A DNA stretch of 64,000 bases from Desulfosarcina ovata subsp. ovata (GCF_009689005.1 NZ_AP021879.1:1488001-1552000), one strand, 5' to 3'; shown: positions 35,935-44,275, counted from the first letter of the stretch. Numbers and translations are program-made. The notes: generated by a model from the letters alone, not told the origin.

Positions 35935-37146
35935 TTTCTCACCTTGTTTGTCCCGGAACCGCAGGGATTTCGTTTCGGGACATTGGTTGGGTTGTGCCTG
36001 AATCCGGTCGATGCCCTTTAACCATCGGCCTTTCCGGTCCCTGGGGATGTCCGGGTCGGTCTTCTCCGATGCGCCTAACAATGATGCCGGGAAAATATAG
36101 AACCACCTTTTCATGGGTTTGAAATTCTGCTTGAACCGCAGCCGGCATTTTTCATTGGCGACCTCCGGCACATGCATTGATAGGATCTTCCGGATCTGGG
36201 CTCCCGAACGGATATCGGAAAGGCCGCGCTGCCGCCTGAGGCGATTGAGCGCGCCTTTTATGATAGATGGCGAGAAGTAGGCACGACCTTTATGGCGGAA
36301 TGCGTCAAACCCCATGACGCTGATCTGTGAGTGCAGATCCTCCAGGAACATCTCTTTGGAGAACCAATGCGCCTCTTTTTCCTCACCATGGTCCGAATCG
36401 CTTCTCATCCTGTTCTCCGGTAAATGCTGCCGCTCCTGATTGCCGGAATGTTGCCTTTGCTTTTCGAAAGCCAGATTGGCCAGCTCTTTTTGCCGGGCAA
36501 TCCGGTCGGCCTGCATCAGGATGGACAGGATGGGATTGGCAGGTGCGGTTTTGCATGAACCGCCGCCGGCATGGTGAAGTCGAACCGCTTCGATGATCTG
36601 TTCTCTGTCTTTTAAATGCCCGATGCGTTGCTGAAGCCACATGGCGCTGTTATAGGAATGGGGCATATGGGCAATCCGTGCGGACGGGTGTTTGCCCACA
36701 TCGTGGGTCAGAGCCGCGATCAGGAGTTTGCCCACACGCATCTGAAAATCGTTTTCCTTGGCCTTCAACAGATCGACCGCCTCCCGGCTGACATTCAAGG
36801 CGTGGTCCATCAAAGCGATGCCCGACAATGCCAGGTATTGTCGGGGGATCTCATCGTCTGCTTGCGATACCGACGGACAGGGCGCCATGGTTTCCAGTTC
36901 CATCAACAGGTTCTGGATGGTCTTCAATACCGGTGCTGTTATGGTTTTTTTGAAGGGCCGGATGTATTGGAGCCAGAAATCCCGGACCGCATCGGTTTTC
37001 CAGTCCGGTGCCGTTGATGGATGGCCATGATCGGGTTCTTCAAAGAAGGCTTTATCGATGGGTGAATCCTGCCAGAAGGCGCGCGCCAGATCGTCAAGCT
37101 CGATTTTTCGGGGAATTTGCTTTCTTTTAAACAGATGGAATTTCAT
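35401..37146 (-). CDS. HD-domain protein fused in frame to an OmpA-like protein
   Basis: One open frame of 581 residues. Residues 1-400 form an HD-domain protein (ALMDHALNVSREAV, His115; ALTHDVGK, His148-Asp149; VRLHH) with a C-terminal segment FRHKGRAYFSP. It is a paralogue of the protein at 15725, again with a MOBH-relaxase-like arrangement but no membrane span. At residue 405 a fresh signal peptide begins and leads into an OmpA-like domain to the end. A signal sequence inside a cytoplasmic protein makes a true fusion odd; either the HD gene lost its stop codon or two products arise. The first ATG has only a weak ribosome site. Confidence 0.65.
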   Translation of the reverse strand: MKFHLFKRKQIPRKIELDDLARAFWQDSPIDKAFFEEPDHGHPSTAPDWKTDAVRDFWLQYIRPFKKTITAPVLKTIQNLLMELETMAPCPSVSQADDEIPRQYLALSGIALMDHALNVSREAVDLLKAKENDFQMRVGKLLIAALTHDVGKHPSARIAHMPHSYNSAMWLQQRIGHLKDREQIIEAVRLHHAGGGSCKTAPANPILSILMQADRIARQKELANLAFEKQRQHSGNQERQHLPENRMRSDSDHGEEKEAHWFSKEMFLEDLHSQISVMGFDAFRHKGRAYFSPSIIKGALNRLRRQRGLSDIRSGAQIRKILSMHVPEVANEKCRLRFKQNFKPMKRWFYIFPASLLGASEKTDPDIPRDRKGRWLKGIDRIQAQPNQCPETKSLRFRDKQGEKMKTVLSIVLFLSTAVSYSHALARDTAAATHIIGQKNRQHEYGPARGMERPAYVITPTAAAAKAATSRIRQNRPDRPVKKTFVIYFDFGSSELERSQKQKLYRLATIIGNRPAVSVTGYTCPTGPFEANRRLARERAQTVATWLKEHGIEVRQAAGRPECCYVSDTRPAENRRVEIVF

Positions 37147-37163
37147 GGGACACCGTCAATTTG

Positions 37164-37604
37164 TCATTTTTCCATCGGGCCGGTTGGATGGTTCGCTGCC
37201 GCTTTTGCCTTGTCCGCCGCCTCGGGTGTCTGTTCGCCAAGGATCTGTGCTAATGCCCGGGGAGTCCGGTACCTTACGTTGGTAACCGCACAGATTTTCG
37301 ATACGACCGTGTGGAGTTGGACGAGCGCATCGTTGTATTCGTCCAGAAGCGGCAGGGCCTCTTTGGGCGCCAGGGATATCATGATGCGGTTTCTCAACCG
37401 CCGGATGCCCTGGTCCGCATAACGGGCCATGTCCGTGAGCGGGTAGGTGTCCGGGGTGTTGTGCAAAATCACCCGGGCGTTTCTCTCTTTGGCAAGCTCC
37501 ACATAGTCTGTTTTGGTTCGCTGTCTGGTGGGCCGTTTTTCATTTGCGGCCGGTTTTGCTTCTTTTTCTCCCTGGGTATCGGGTGGGGTCTCCTGTTTTG
37601 TCAT
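37164..37604 (-). CDS. Hydrophilic protein at the head of the transfer operon
   Basis: A 146-residue protein with a disordered Lys/Glu/Pro/Thr-rich N-terminus and a helical core (about 35-125, ending YRTPRALAQILGEQ). No family is recognised. AGGAGAG before the ATG is good. As the first gene of the leftward transcript it may be a regulator or relaxosome component, by position only. It is divergent from the NusA-like gene at 37730. Confidence 0.6.
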   Translation of the reverse strand: MTKQETPPDTQGEKEAKPAANEKRPTRQRTKTDYVELAKERNARVILHNTPDTYPLTDMARYADQGIRRLRNRIMISLAPKEALPLLDEYNDALVQLHTVVSKICAVTNVRYRTPRALAQILGEQTPEAADKAKAAANHPTGPMEK

Positions 37605-37729
37605 TGTTTCTCTCCTGTCAATGCGTGCCGGTTTTACTGTGGGCCTATGTTCTGTTTAAAGGCGATCGCTTGGTTAGCTGTGGCTTTATATTGAAGGGGC
37701 GGTAAAATCAGCCTTGGAATAAAACGATA

Positions 37730-38503
37730 ATGAGAGGAATGATGAATATCGAAGCCATTGATGGCTATGAAGAGCTTGTGGATGCGCTGGGCGTGCTGCC
37801 GGAGACGGCCAAAAGAGCGCTGGCATTGTCCATGGAAACCGCGATGCGCAATTTCTATAAGGCCTCCGATTGTCTTGTGGATCTGGATTCAATGACAGCC
37901 AATATCGTTTTTCGCATGCCTCAACATAAAAGGGTTATCGAGAAAATGGGCCTTGAATCCGAGGTCCTCGAACATGACATCCTGCCGGTCACCTTTTCAT
38001 TGGCGTCGTTGCCCGAACCTGTGCAAAAGACAGTCCGTCCGCTTTTCATTCGTATATTGGAAAGGATGAAAGCCGAAGATGAGTATTCGATCTGGAAAAA
38101 CCAGGTCGGGCAGGTCATCGAAGGCGTGATTCGAAAACGCTATGCCGATTGTGTTCAGGTGGATCTTAACGGCGCAACGGGAACCTTGAAAAGATGCGCC
38201 TGGGTTTTTTCCGAAGAATCAATCTATCGGACGGGACGGGTGATGCATTTTTATATTTCATCCGTCAAACACCATCTTTCCGGGATTACGATAGCCCTGT
38301 CCAGATCGTCAAAGAAACTGCCGGCCCTGCTGCTCAAATCTCATCTGCCCATGCACCGTTTTGTCTGTTCCCGGCGGTTCATCGGACAAAAGAGCACCAT
38401 TTACACCGATGCACCTTGCAGGGACAGGGATATTGTCAGGATCAGAGAGAAGGTGCGACTGGAATTAAACGGTGAAATTTTGGAGATGAGATCCTTCCCC
38501 TGA
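37730..38503 (+). CDS. NusA-like RNA-binding protein of the conjugative element
   Basis: A 257-residue protein that resembles the front half of transcription factor NusA. Residues 10-65 match the NusA N-terminal domain (an ALSMETAMRNFYKAS helix then a V-x-D strand). Residues 120-185 form an S1-like barrel: VGQVIEGVIRKRYADCVQVDL, then YRTGRVMHFYISSV and GITIALSRSSKKL. Residues 190-250 resemble the start of the KH1 domain (CSRRFIGQKSTIYTDAP). NusA normally runs near 500 residues with two KH domains. It diverges from the transfer operon, so it may act as an antitermination factor for that 29-kb transcript. Internal ATGs at 37739/37742 are possible starts. Confidence 0.6.
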   Translation: MRGMMNIEAIDGYEELVDALGVLPETAKRALALSMETAMRNFYKASDCLVDLDSMTANIVFRMPQHKRVIEKMGLESEVLEHDILPVTFSLASLPEPVQKTVRPLFIRILERMKAEDEYSIWKNQVGQVIEGVIRKRYADCVQVDLNGATGTLKRCAWVFSEESIYRTGRVMHFYISSVKHHLSGITIALSRSSKKLPALLLKSHLPMHRFVCSRRFIGQKSTIYTDAPCRDRDIVRIREKVRLELNGEILEMRSFP

Positions 38504-38778
38504 ACTCCTTTTTCAACATTCCCCCGATTTTGGTTTGACAACTCTGAAAAACCACCGCTATAAAAAATTTAGGCTGATTTCTGATTTTTTCATACAAATC
38601 CACCTATTTTTTCGTCAAATTGGTATCAATTACCCATGCCCCAAACTCCTTTATTTCGTGATGGCGGCAACTTATCCGCTTGGCACACAATATGAACCAT
38701 ATCATTGCCATACACCGGAAATAATTGCCGGCATTTTTTCTTCATTCAACCTGCTAAGCAAAAGAAAGGAGGGGGGCG
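38504..38778. other. Intergenic region before the 2H phosphoesterase gene
   Basis: An AT-rich stretch of about 275 bases without a gene. It holds TTGGCAC at 38680-38686, a sigma-54 -24-like element, but the matching -12 GC is GA here. An AGGAGGGGGG ribosome site ends it. Confidence 0.4.
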
Positions 38779-39543
38779 ATGACTTTGATTTCCAATGAAA
38801 AAATCGCAAGCTTTGAACCCGTTTGGGCACCGTATCACGGATTTTCCCTGTTGTTCGACAGTCCGGGAAACGCTTTGGAACCCATGGGAAATCTGAAAAA
38901 GGTAGCCTGTGATGTCTATGGTGACCCCGACCTGTCCCTTTACAGGGCCCTGGCGGAAGCCATGGAAACGATGAGGCCGGCAGTGCTGATGAACACCTGC
39001 TTGTTCTGCACGCTTCCCTATGAATCCTATCACGTCACCATTTGGGACGGGATAAACGATGGCAATATCATCGGCGTCACCGCCTCGCACCGCAAGGAGT
39101 TGGAAACCTACCTGCAAGGGTTCCCGGAATCGTTTGCAACGGCTGCCAAGGTGACGGAAACGGTCAATGCATCCAAGCTTGCCGCCAAGAACGATTGGAA
39201 TATCGGTTTTCGATTTGAAAAACTGGCCATCTGGTCCAACAGGGCGCTGGTAGCCCGCTTATCGCCCGCCGACAACGCCTCGGCGGCCGTGTTGGATCGG
39301 ATGCTCGATGAGAGAAAAAAATTAAACGACAAGGTCGGGGTTTTACTGGATATGAATCTGCATAGGGCATTCAATCCCCATGTTTCTTTGGGATATTTTG
39401 CAGACCCCGATCTTGCAGACGTGTGCAGAAAGGATCTTGGTGGGCTAGAGGAAATTTTCACAAAAAAAACCACCGGCCAGTCCATTGCCTTCCATTCGGT
39501 TGCACTTTACGGGTTTACGGACATGGCGACCTTTTTCAAATGA
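38779..39543 (+). CDS. 2H phosphoesterase-like protein
   Basis: A 254-residue protein with two H-x-[TS] motifs placed as in 2H phosphoesterases: YHVTIWDG (about residue 84) and FNPHVSLGYF (about 196). The family includes RNA 2',3'-cyclic phosphodiesterases, LigT and the phage anti-CBASS enzyme Acb1, all of which act on 2'-5' or cyclic phosphate bonds. The substrate here is unknown. It has a very strong ribosome site. It begins a rightward three-gene set (with 39620 and 40496), so a role tied to that sigma-54 activator is possible. Confidence 0.65.
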   Translation: MTLISNEKIASFEPVWAPYHGFSLLFDSPGNALEPMGNLKKVACDVYGDPDLSLYRALAEAMETMRPAVLMNTCLFCTLPYESYHVTIWDGINDGNIIGVTASHRKELETYLQGFPESFATAAKVTETVNASKLAAKNDWNIGFRFEKLAIWSNRALVARLSPADNASAAVLDRMLDERKKLNDKVGVLLDMNLHRAFNPHVSLGYFADPDLADVCRKDLGGLEEIFTKKTTGQSIAFHSVALYGFTDMATFFK

Positions 39544-39619
39544 CGGCACCTGCACGTTGTCAGGCCGGCTTGCGCAATCATTGCGCGACAGCAATGCTCG
39601 GGGAAAGGAGACAAAGAAG

Positions 39620-40474
39620 ATGATTGATAGTGCACTGGTCTTGAATTGTCCGTCCACCATGGGTGCATATCAACACCGTCACATAGAGAATATCGAGTGC
39701 TGGCTCGATTTTTTCGTCAATGAGGAAAGGATTCATGTGGTTGCCACGCCATCCTCCGAACGCTGGCAGGATTTGGTTCACCTTGAATATGATAAGGAAT
39801 TGTATGCGTTGTTGCCGGTGTTAAGTTTTGACACCTGCAGCAGATGGCAAGCCGGTCTTTCTGAGGCGCTCACGCTTTATCAACCACGCAGCCATGTGTT
39901 TTTGTGGGCAGCCGACTTCTTTTATTCGGATGAGGCCAAAAGGGCTGCGGAAAAAATGCTCGATTACTCCGGTAAAGAAGATCTTGTCGTTGGAACCATT
40001 GAAGCGGGCGGTAAAAAAGAGGATATCGACAGGTGCGCAACCCATCCATTCATTGAAATCTGGTTTCCGGAAGAGTTTGAGATCATTCAATCAAAAGGCT
40101 TTTCAAAACCACGGTCCGAGTTGTTGCGGTTTTCGGTTCCGTTTCTCGAATATTCCCTTCGCAAGCGCTGGTTCCCCACCGAACAGACCATCCATCTAAT
40201 TTTTCAATGTCTTTGGAATGACGGGGATTTTGAGGTCGAACCCATTCTTCTTCCCAAAATCGAAGATGACGGTGAAGCCAGGAATCAGCCCAACGTGATC
40301 CAACAGGTGGAAAGAATGGAGGTGTGGCTGAAATACATGTGGCGCGAAAGACAATGCGAACTGGACTGCAGTTGGTGGGAAATGGATGAATACAAGAATA
40401 AATGCATCCAATCTTTCGAAACGGCCATGCGTGCTTATGACATTTTGGTCGAAGACTGTGCCACTGTAGCTTGA
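39620..40474 (+). CDS. Unrecognised soluble protein in the phosphoesterase operon
   Basis: A 284-residue protein starting at an ATG after AAAGGAG; the longer open frame from 39485 overlaps the preceding gene. It has alternating strands and helices (SHVFLWAADFFYSDEAKRA; EDLVVGTIEAGG) and is rich in Trp, mainly near the C-terminus. The first half faintly recalls a nucleotide-sugar or Rossmann fold, but no motif is decisive. No signal peptide or membrane span. The position between the 2H phosphoesterase and the sigma-54 activator suggests a shared function. Confidence 0.6.
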   Translation: MIDSALVLNCPSTMGAYQHRHIENIECWLDFFVNEERIHVVATPSSERWQDLVHLEYDKELYALLPVLSFDTCSRWQAGLSEALTLYQPRSHVFLWAADFFYSDEAKRAAEKMLDYSGKEDLVVGTIEAGGKKEDIDRCATHPFIEIWFPEEFEIIQSKGFSKPRSELLRFSVPFLEYSLRKRWFPTEQTIHLIFQCLWNDGDFEVEPILLPKIEDDGEARNQPNVIQQVERMEVWLKYMWRERQCELDCSWWEMDEYKNKCIQSFETAMRAYDILVEDCATVA

Positions 40475-40495
40475 TTAAGGAAAGGAGGCGGTACC

Positions 40496-41671
40496 TTGCA
40501 ATACGACGCAGCTTCAAAAGATCCCTTAAAACAGTTGATCGGCGCAAGCCGGGTGATCAAGGACGTAAAAGAGATGGTCCAGCTAGTGGCACCCACCGAT
40601 GCCAGGGTCATGATCACCGGCGAGACCGGCACCGGAAAAACGATGGTCGCCAATATCATCCACGACCTTCACCCTCAGCGTAAAAAACATCACTTTCGAA
40701 GAACCAACATCGGCGCCCTTGTGCCGACTCTTGCCCAAAGTCAGCTTTACGGTCATGTGGCGCATGCGTTCACCGGAGCAACCAAGAATAACGATGGCAT
40801 TGTTCTGGAGTCTGACAACGGCACCCTATTTCTTGATGAGGTCGCGACAGCCCACCCGGCAGTCCAAATCATGCTGTTGAACCTGCTGGAAATACCGGTT
40901 GTCAATCCGGTGGGTGGCGGTGTCCAGGACAGGAAAGAGGTGAATATCCGCATTATCTCGGCTACCACCCAATCGCCCCATGAGCTTTTGAACCTTGAAT
41001 CCTTTCGAACCGAGCTTTTTTTCCGCATCTCGGAATATATCATAGAACTCAAGCCCTTGCGGCGGAGAAAAGAAGATATCAAACTGCTGGCTAACCATTT
41101 CATCCGGGAAAACAATTCGGGGATCCGTTGCCCGGCCATGTTGACAGAGGATGGAAAAACATCGAGACGATTTTCGAAAATAAAAGATATCGCACCGGAT
41201 GCACTTGAATTGCTCGAAAATTACAACTGGCCCGGAAACGTTCGTGAACTTGAACATGTGATCCGTACCGCCATGGTCGAATCACGCAAAGACCACGAAG
41301 CAACAACGCTGAAAAAAGAATGGATCCGGTTTTCCAACTACACCCTGGAGCCGGCGGACAGCGCTGCAAATGCAGCCGGAGGCGTCTTTCCTGACAGCCT
41401 GAAAAGCAAAGTCCTCTTTTCCTGGGATATCAACAGCGTCAACGCAGAGGGTCACAAAAAGATCGAGCTAAAGCAGCATGTCAACCGTTTCAGGAGCGAA
41501 ATCTGCAATCATGTCCTGTCCGAAACACATAACAATCAGTCCCGGACGGCAAAAATATTGGGAATCGATACCGGCTCATTGGCAAAATACAGACAATTCG
41601 ATGCCTCGCAAGAATATAGATACAACGCCAACGACGGCGACCGGATTTGCCGTGTCTATGTCGTGAAGTGA
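40496..41671 (+). CDS. Sigma-54-dependent transcription activator without receiver domain
   Basis: A 391-residue AAA+ activator starting at TTG, eight bases after AAAGGAGG. Walker A is GETGTGKT (about 44-51), the sigma-54-contacting loop is HAFTGATK (GAFTGA with His for Gly), Walker B is GTLFLDEV, and ENYNWPGNVRELEHVI is conserved. The C-terminus has a Fis-like helix-turn-helix (NQSRTAKILGIDTGSLAKYR). No N-terminal sensing domain exists, so it is probably active when made or controlled by a partner, as in PspF. A sigma-54 promoter match lies 205 bases downstream. Confidence 0.88.
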   Translation: MQYDAASKDPLKQLIGASRVIKDVKEMVQLVAPTDARVMITGETGTGKTMVANIIHDLHPQRKKHHFRRTNIGALVPTLAQSQLYGHVAHAFTGATKNNDGIVLESDNGTLFLDEVATAHPAVQIMLLNLLEIPVVNPVGGGVQDRKEVNIRIISATTQSPHELLNLESFRTELFFRISEYIIELKPLRRRKEDIKLLANHFIRENNSGIRCPAMLTEDGKTSRRFSKIKDIAPDALELLENYNWPGNVRELEHVIRTAMVESRKDHEATTLKKEWIRFSNYTLEPADSAANAAGGVFPDSLKSKVLFSWDINSVNAEGHKKIELKQHVNRFRSEICNHVLSETHNNQSRTAKILGIDTGSLAKYRQFDASQEYRYNANDGDRICRVYVVK

Positions 41672-42158
41672 ATCGGCAAAAGTGTTTTCGGTTCGCCCAT
41701 CAGGGATGGCAGGACAATTTTTAATACTGCTATCCCTTGAGGTCATTGCAGCTCAACAGAAAAAATCAGCCCGCCATCGTTTTTTTCCTGCAACGCTTCC
41801 GATACAAGCCCGGAATTAAACCCCTTTCACTTCCATAAATTCTCATTTAGCTGCCATTACAAAGCGTTACCACCATGGCACGCATCGTGCGATACCATCG
41901 TTATCCGCGCGCTCGTTCTTGTTCGCAGCTACTATCTTCTCAGCAAATGAACCACCTGCTTTTAGCAGTCGCAAATGGATAAGGTCCATTGCCTGTCCAT
42001 CCATCCAGAGCCGGCGCGGTGTGCTTTTACGATACGTCACCGATTGAGAAGTTCTGCCGGATCGGCAATGCCATCCGGAAATTTACCCTGCCGCCTATTA
42101 CTATACAGAGAGGGAACCGGTACTCCTGGAGCGTAGACTCAAGAAACCGTCAGGCATC
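41672..42158. other. Long regulatory intergenic region
   Basis: Nearly 490 bases without a convincing gene. It contains the sigma-54 promoter match at 41876 and leaves a leader of about 255 bases before the sigma-like gene. I see no strong hairpin terminator after the activator gene. Confidence 0.4.
41876..41891 (+). promoter_or_regulatory. Sigma-54 promoter match
   Basis: TGGCACG, four bases, GTGCG: the invariant GG and GC are exactly ten bases apart, and only the first T of the -12 TTGC is replaced by G. It lies just downstream of a sigma-54 activator gene and reads toward the sigma-like factor, excisionase and integrase. The same bases form a small palindrome (GCACG/CGTGC), so a repressor site is an alternative. 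Confidence 0.6.
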
Positions 42159-42698
42159 ATGGAAAAATTTTTGAAACAGATCGAGCCCATCATCAAATCG
42201 AAGATCCGGAAATACCGGCCCTACATCAAAAATTACGAATGGGAAGACCTCATGCAGGAAGGCTACCTGGCGGCGCTAAAAGCGGCGAACCGCTGGAAGA
42301 TCGATACTGACAAGGCCGGCCTGATCGCCTGGACCTGGATCCACATAGACTCGAAATTCAAAGAACTGTCCATGAAATCCAACGGCAGGGAGGTTTACTT
42401 TGAGGAACTCAATTTTGAAATAACCCAAGAGGATGTCCATCTGGTTTGGGGGCAATCCCAAAACTCGCCGGAACAGGATGAGGCCCGGGAAAAGATTGTA
42501 GAACTGCTGATAAAATCCATCCCGAAATTCGAATGCTTTCTGGAACGCGCCCTTGATGAAAACTTGACCGGCACCGCCGTGGCCAAAAAACTGGGGCTTA
42601 CCAAGCAGCGCATATCTCAATTGAAAAATGAGGTCGTGAGGACCATTAAGGAAAAGACTGAAACCGATGTTCGGTGGAATCAATCAACTCATGGATAA
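42159..42698 (+). CDS. Small sigma-70-like factor
   Basis: A 179-residue protein with a sigma region 2-like stretch (YEWEDLMQEGYLAALKAANRW, about 27-47) and a region 4-like helix-turn-helix (GTAVAKKLGLTKQRISQLKNEV, about 143-164). The spacing fits small phage-type or ECF-like sigma factors, though region 3 is absent. It could direct RNA polymerase to element promoters. It overlaps the excisionase gene by eight bases or more. Confidence 0.65.
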   Translation: MEKFLKQIEPIIKSKIRKYRPYIKNYEWEDLMQEGYLAALKAANRWKIDTDKAGLIAWTWIHIDSKFKELSMKSNGREVYFEELNFEITQEDVHLVWGQSQNSPEQDEAREKIVELLIKSIPKFECFLERALDENLTGTAVAKKLGLTKQRISQLKNEVVRTIKEKTETDVRWNQSTHG

Positions 42699-42903
42699 AG
42701 GTTATAAAAAAAGCGATTTACCCAAACGTATGCTCAATTTTACTGAGTTGGCTGATTACATAGGTCTTAAACCACAGACGATCCGGAACAAATTTTACGC
42801 CGGCGAATTTCCCATTCCCGCAAAGCGTATCTTTTCCAAAGTTTTATGGGACAAGAAGGACGTCGATAACTATTTAGATAAATTGAATAAAATTGACTGT
42901 TGA
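42691..42903 (+). CDS. AlpA/excisionase-like helix-turn-helix protein
   Basis: About 70 residues with an AlpA/MerR-type winged HTH: MLNFTELADYIGLKPQTIRNKF, then FPIPAKRIFSKVLWDKKDVDNYL. Such proteins bend att DNA and favour excision. It immediately precedes the integrase, the usual xis-int order. The ATG at 42691 is preferred; 42667 is possible. Confidence 0.75.
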   Translation: MDKGYKKSDLPKRMLNFTELADYIGLKPQTIRNKFYAGEFPIPAKRIFSKVLWDKKDVDNYLDKLNKIDC

Positions 42904-42994
42904 CGATCAAGTACAGGGAATTGTAATATCATATCCGAAAGGGGGTGATATTCAGTTTTCCTGCTCTTGCTCCTTAATTTAAAGGAGTAATTAA

Positions 42995-44128
42995 ATGGGA
43001 GTTTTTCAAAGATATACCAAAAAGGATAAAAACGGCAACGACATTCAGGATAAGGATGGCAAGCCCAAAAAAGAAGGCCCGTGGTTTGTTCAATACCCAT
43101 TTGCCAGAGATCCGAAGACAGGTAAAATCAAGTACCGGACCGAAAAGGCGTCTTTTAGCAAAAAGAAAGCCGAATCTATCTTTAGGGCCAAAGTGGATGC
43201 ATTCCAGGAAAAGGAGAAGCTTGGCATTCAGGTAGATCCGGAAATTTCCTTTAATGACCTTATTGATTGGGGATTAAAGCAAGAGGTCATGAAGGTTAAA
43301 AAATCCGCAGCTGATGATTTGGCCAGGTCTAAACCATTGAGGGCTGTTTTGGGAGATTATAGGGCGGTTCAAATCACACCGCTTATGGTGGATAATTTTC
43401 GAATCCAAATGAAACGGACCATATCGGATTACACCAACAAGCCCTATTCCGGAACAACCATCAATAAAATGGTCTCCTTAGCCCGCCGAATTTATTATCT
43501 GGCTTTGGATTCCGGGATTGTCAATTCCAATCCGTTCGCCAGACGCGGCACATTCAAAGAGGAGCCCAAAGGGAAATATATACCGGATGATGAGTTCCAG
43601 GCTGTTTTGGTTTTCTTGCCGGAATACATGAAACCCGTTGTGGCTACCGCGTACTTGACAGGAATGCGGCGTGGTGAAGTCATCGAGTTGGAATGGAACA
43701 GGGTGGACCTTTTCAGGGGCTTTATCGATCTGACACCAGATGACACAAAAACCGAAGAGCCGAGACGCATCTACTTTAATTCGGTCAAAGAGTTGAAGAA
43801 TGCATTCATTCAGGCGGAACGGAAACGCAAACCGGGTCAAAAGCATGTATTTGCAAAACCGGATGGTGAATCGGTCCCGAAATGGTACATGGATCGTTTG
43901 TTCAAAAAAGCCTGTACCAAGGCAAAAGTCGGTCCTTATCGCATCCATGATCTGCGGCACACGTTCAACACCAATATGATTAAGGCAGGCGTGGACCAGG
44001 TCGTTATCATGAAGCTCACCGGTCACAAGACCAATAAGATGTTTACCCGATACAGCCATATTGACAAGGAACAGGGCGAAAATGCAATGGCTAAACTCGA
44101 TACCTTGCTCTCGACCGCAAAAGGCTAA
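42995..44128 (+). CDS. int: Tyrosine integrase of the conjugative element
   Basis: A 377-residue tyrosine recombinase. Catalytic residues are Arg in GMRRGEVIELEW, His-x-x-Arg in HDLRHTFNT, His in LTGHKTNKMF and the nucleophile Tyr in TRYSHI. An N-terminal Arm-type region and SAM-like core-binding domain precede. It ends 175 bases from the tRNA-Glu fragment, the expected attachment junction. AAAGGAG precedes the ATG. It differs clearly from the integrase at 44522. Confidence 0.93.
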   Translation: MGVFQRYTKKDKNGNDIQDKDGKPKKEGPWFVQYPFARDPKTGKIKYRTEKASFSKKKAESIFRAKVDAFQEKEKLGIQVDPEISFNDLIDWGLKQEVMKVKKSAADDLARSKPLRAVLGDYRAVQITPLMVDNFRIQMKRTISDYTNKPYSGTTINKMVSLARRIYYLALDSGIVNSNPFARRGTFKEEPKGKYIPDDEFQAVLVFLPEYMKPVVATAYLTGMRRGEVIELEWNRVDLFRGFIDLTPDDTKTEEPRRIYFNSVKELKNAFIQAERKRKPGQKHVFAKPDGESVPKWYMDRLFKKACTKAKVGPYRIHDLRHTFNTNMIKAGVDQVVIMKLTGHKTNKMFTRYSHIDKEQGENAMAKLDTLLSTAKG

Positions 44129-44146
44129 GGGTAACTCGAAAACAAA

Positions 44147-44180
44147 ACAGGCAGGCAATCGACCACGATTACCTGCCTGT
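44147..44180 (-). terminator. Hairpin after the integrase gene
   Basis: ACAGGCAGG pairs with CCTGCCTGT, extended by AATCG/CGATT around one mismatch; a 15-bp stem. The A-rich left flank becomes a T-rich tail on the minus strand, so it ends leftward transcripts best, but it may also protect the integrase mRNA. Confidence 0.6.
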
Positions 44181-44244
44181 CAGGAAAAACGATCTCGGGA
44201 AAGCGTCTACTTCCTATGTACTTCCTTGTACCTCCTAAAACAAA

Positions 44245-44275
44245 AGCGGGTTTCGCCTGATTGACGTAACCCGCT
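44245..44275 (-). terminator. Terminator-like hairpin between hairpin and tRNA fragment
   Basis: AGCGGGTT pairs with AACCCGCT; on the minus strand it is followed by TTTTG TTTT. Its position relative to the tRNA-Glu fragment parallels that of the terminator at 53393 relative to intact tRNA-Glu, so it may be the element's replacement for the tRNA terminator. Confidence 0.5.

Noticed and set aside
37620..37635. GGCACGCAT on the minus strand shared with the 41876 site
   Set aside because: The second half of a sigma-54 promoter is missing and it overlaps the ribosome binding region of the 37604 gene.
37730..38503. Full NusA housekeeping gene
   Set aside because: It is too short, lacks most of the KH domains, and sits within the conjugative element without rimP or infB.
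38680..38695. Sigma-54 promoter in front of the 2H phosphoesterase gene
   Set aside because: The TTGGCAC half is good, but the GC expected ten bases on is GA, so it was kept only as a remark.
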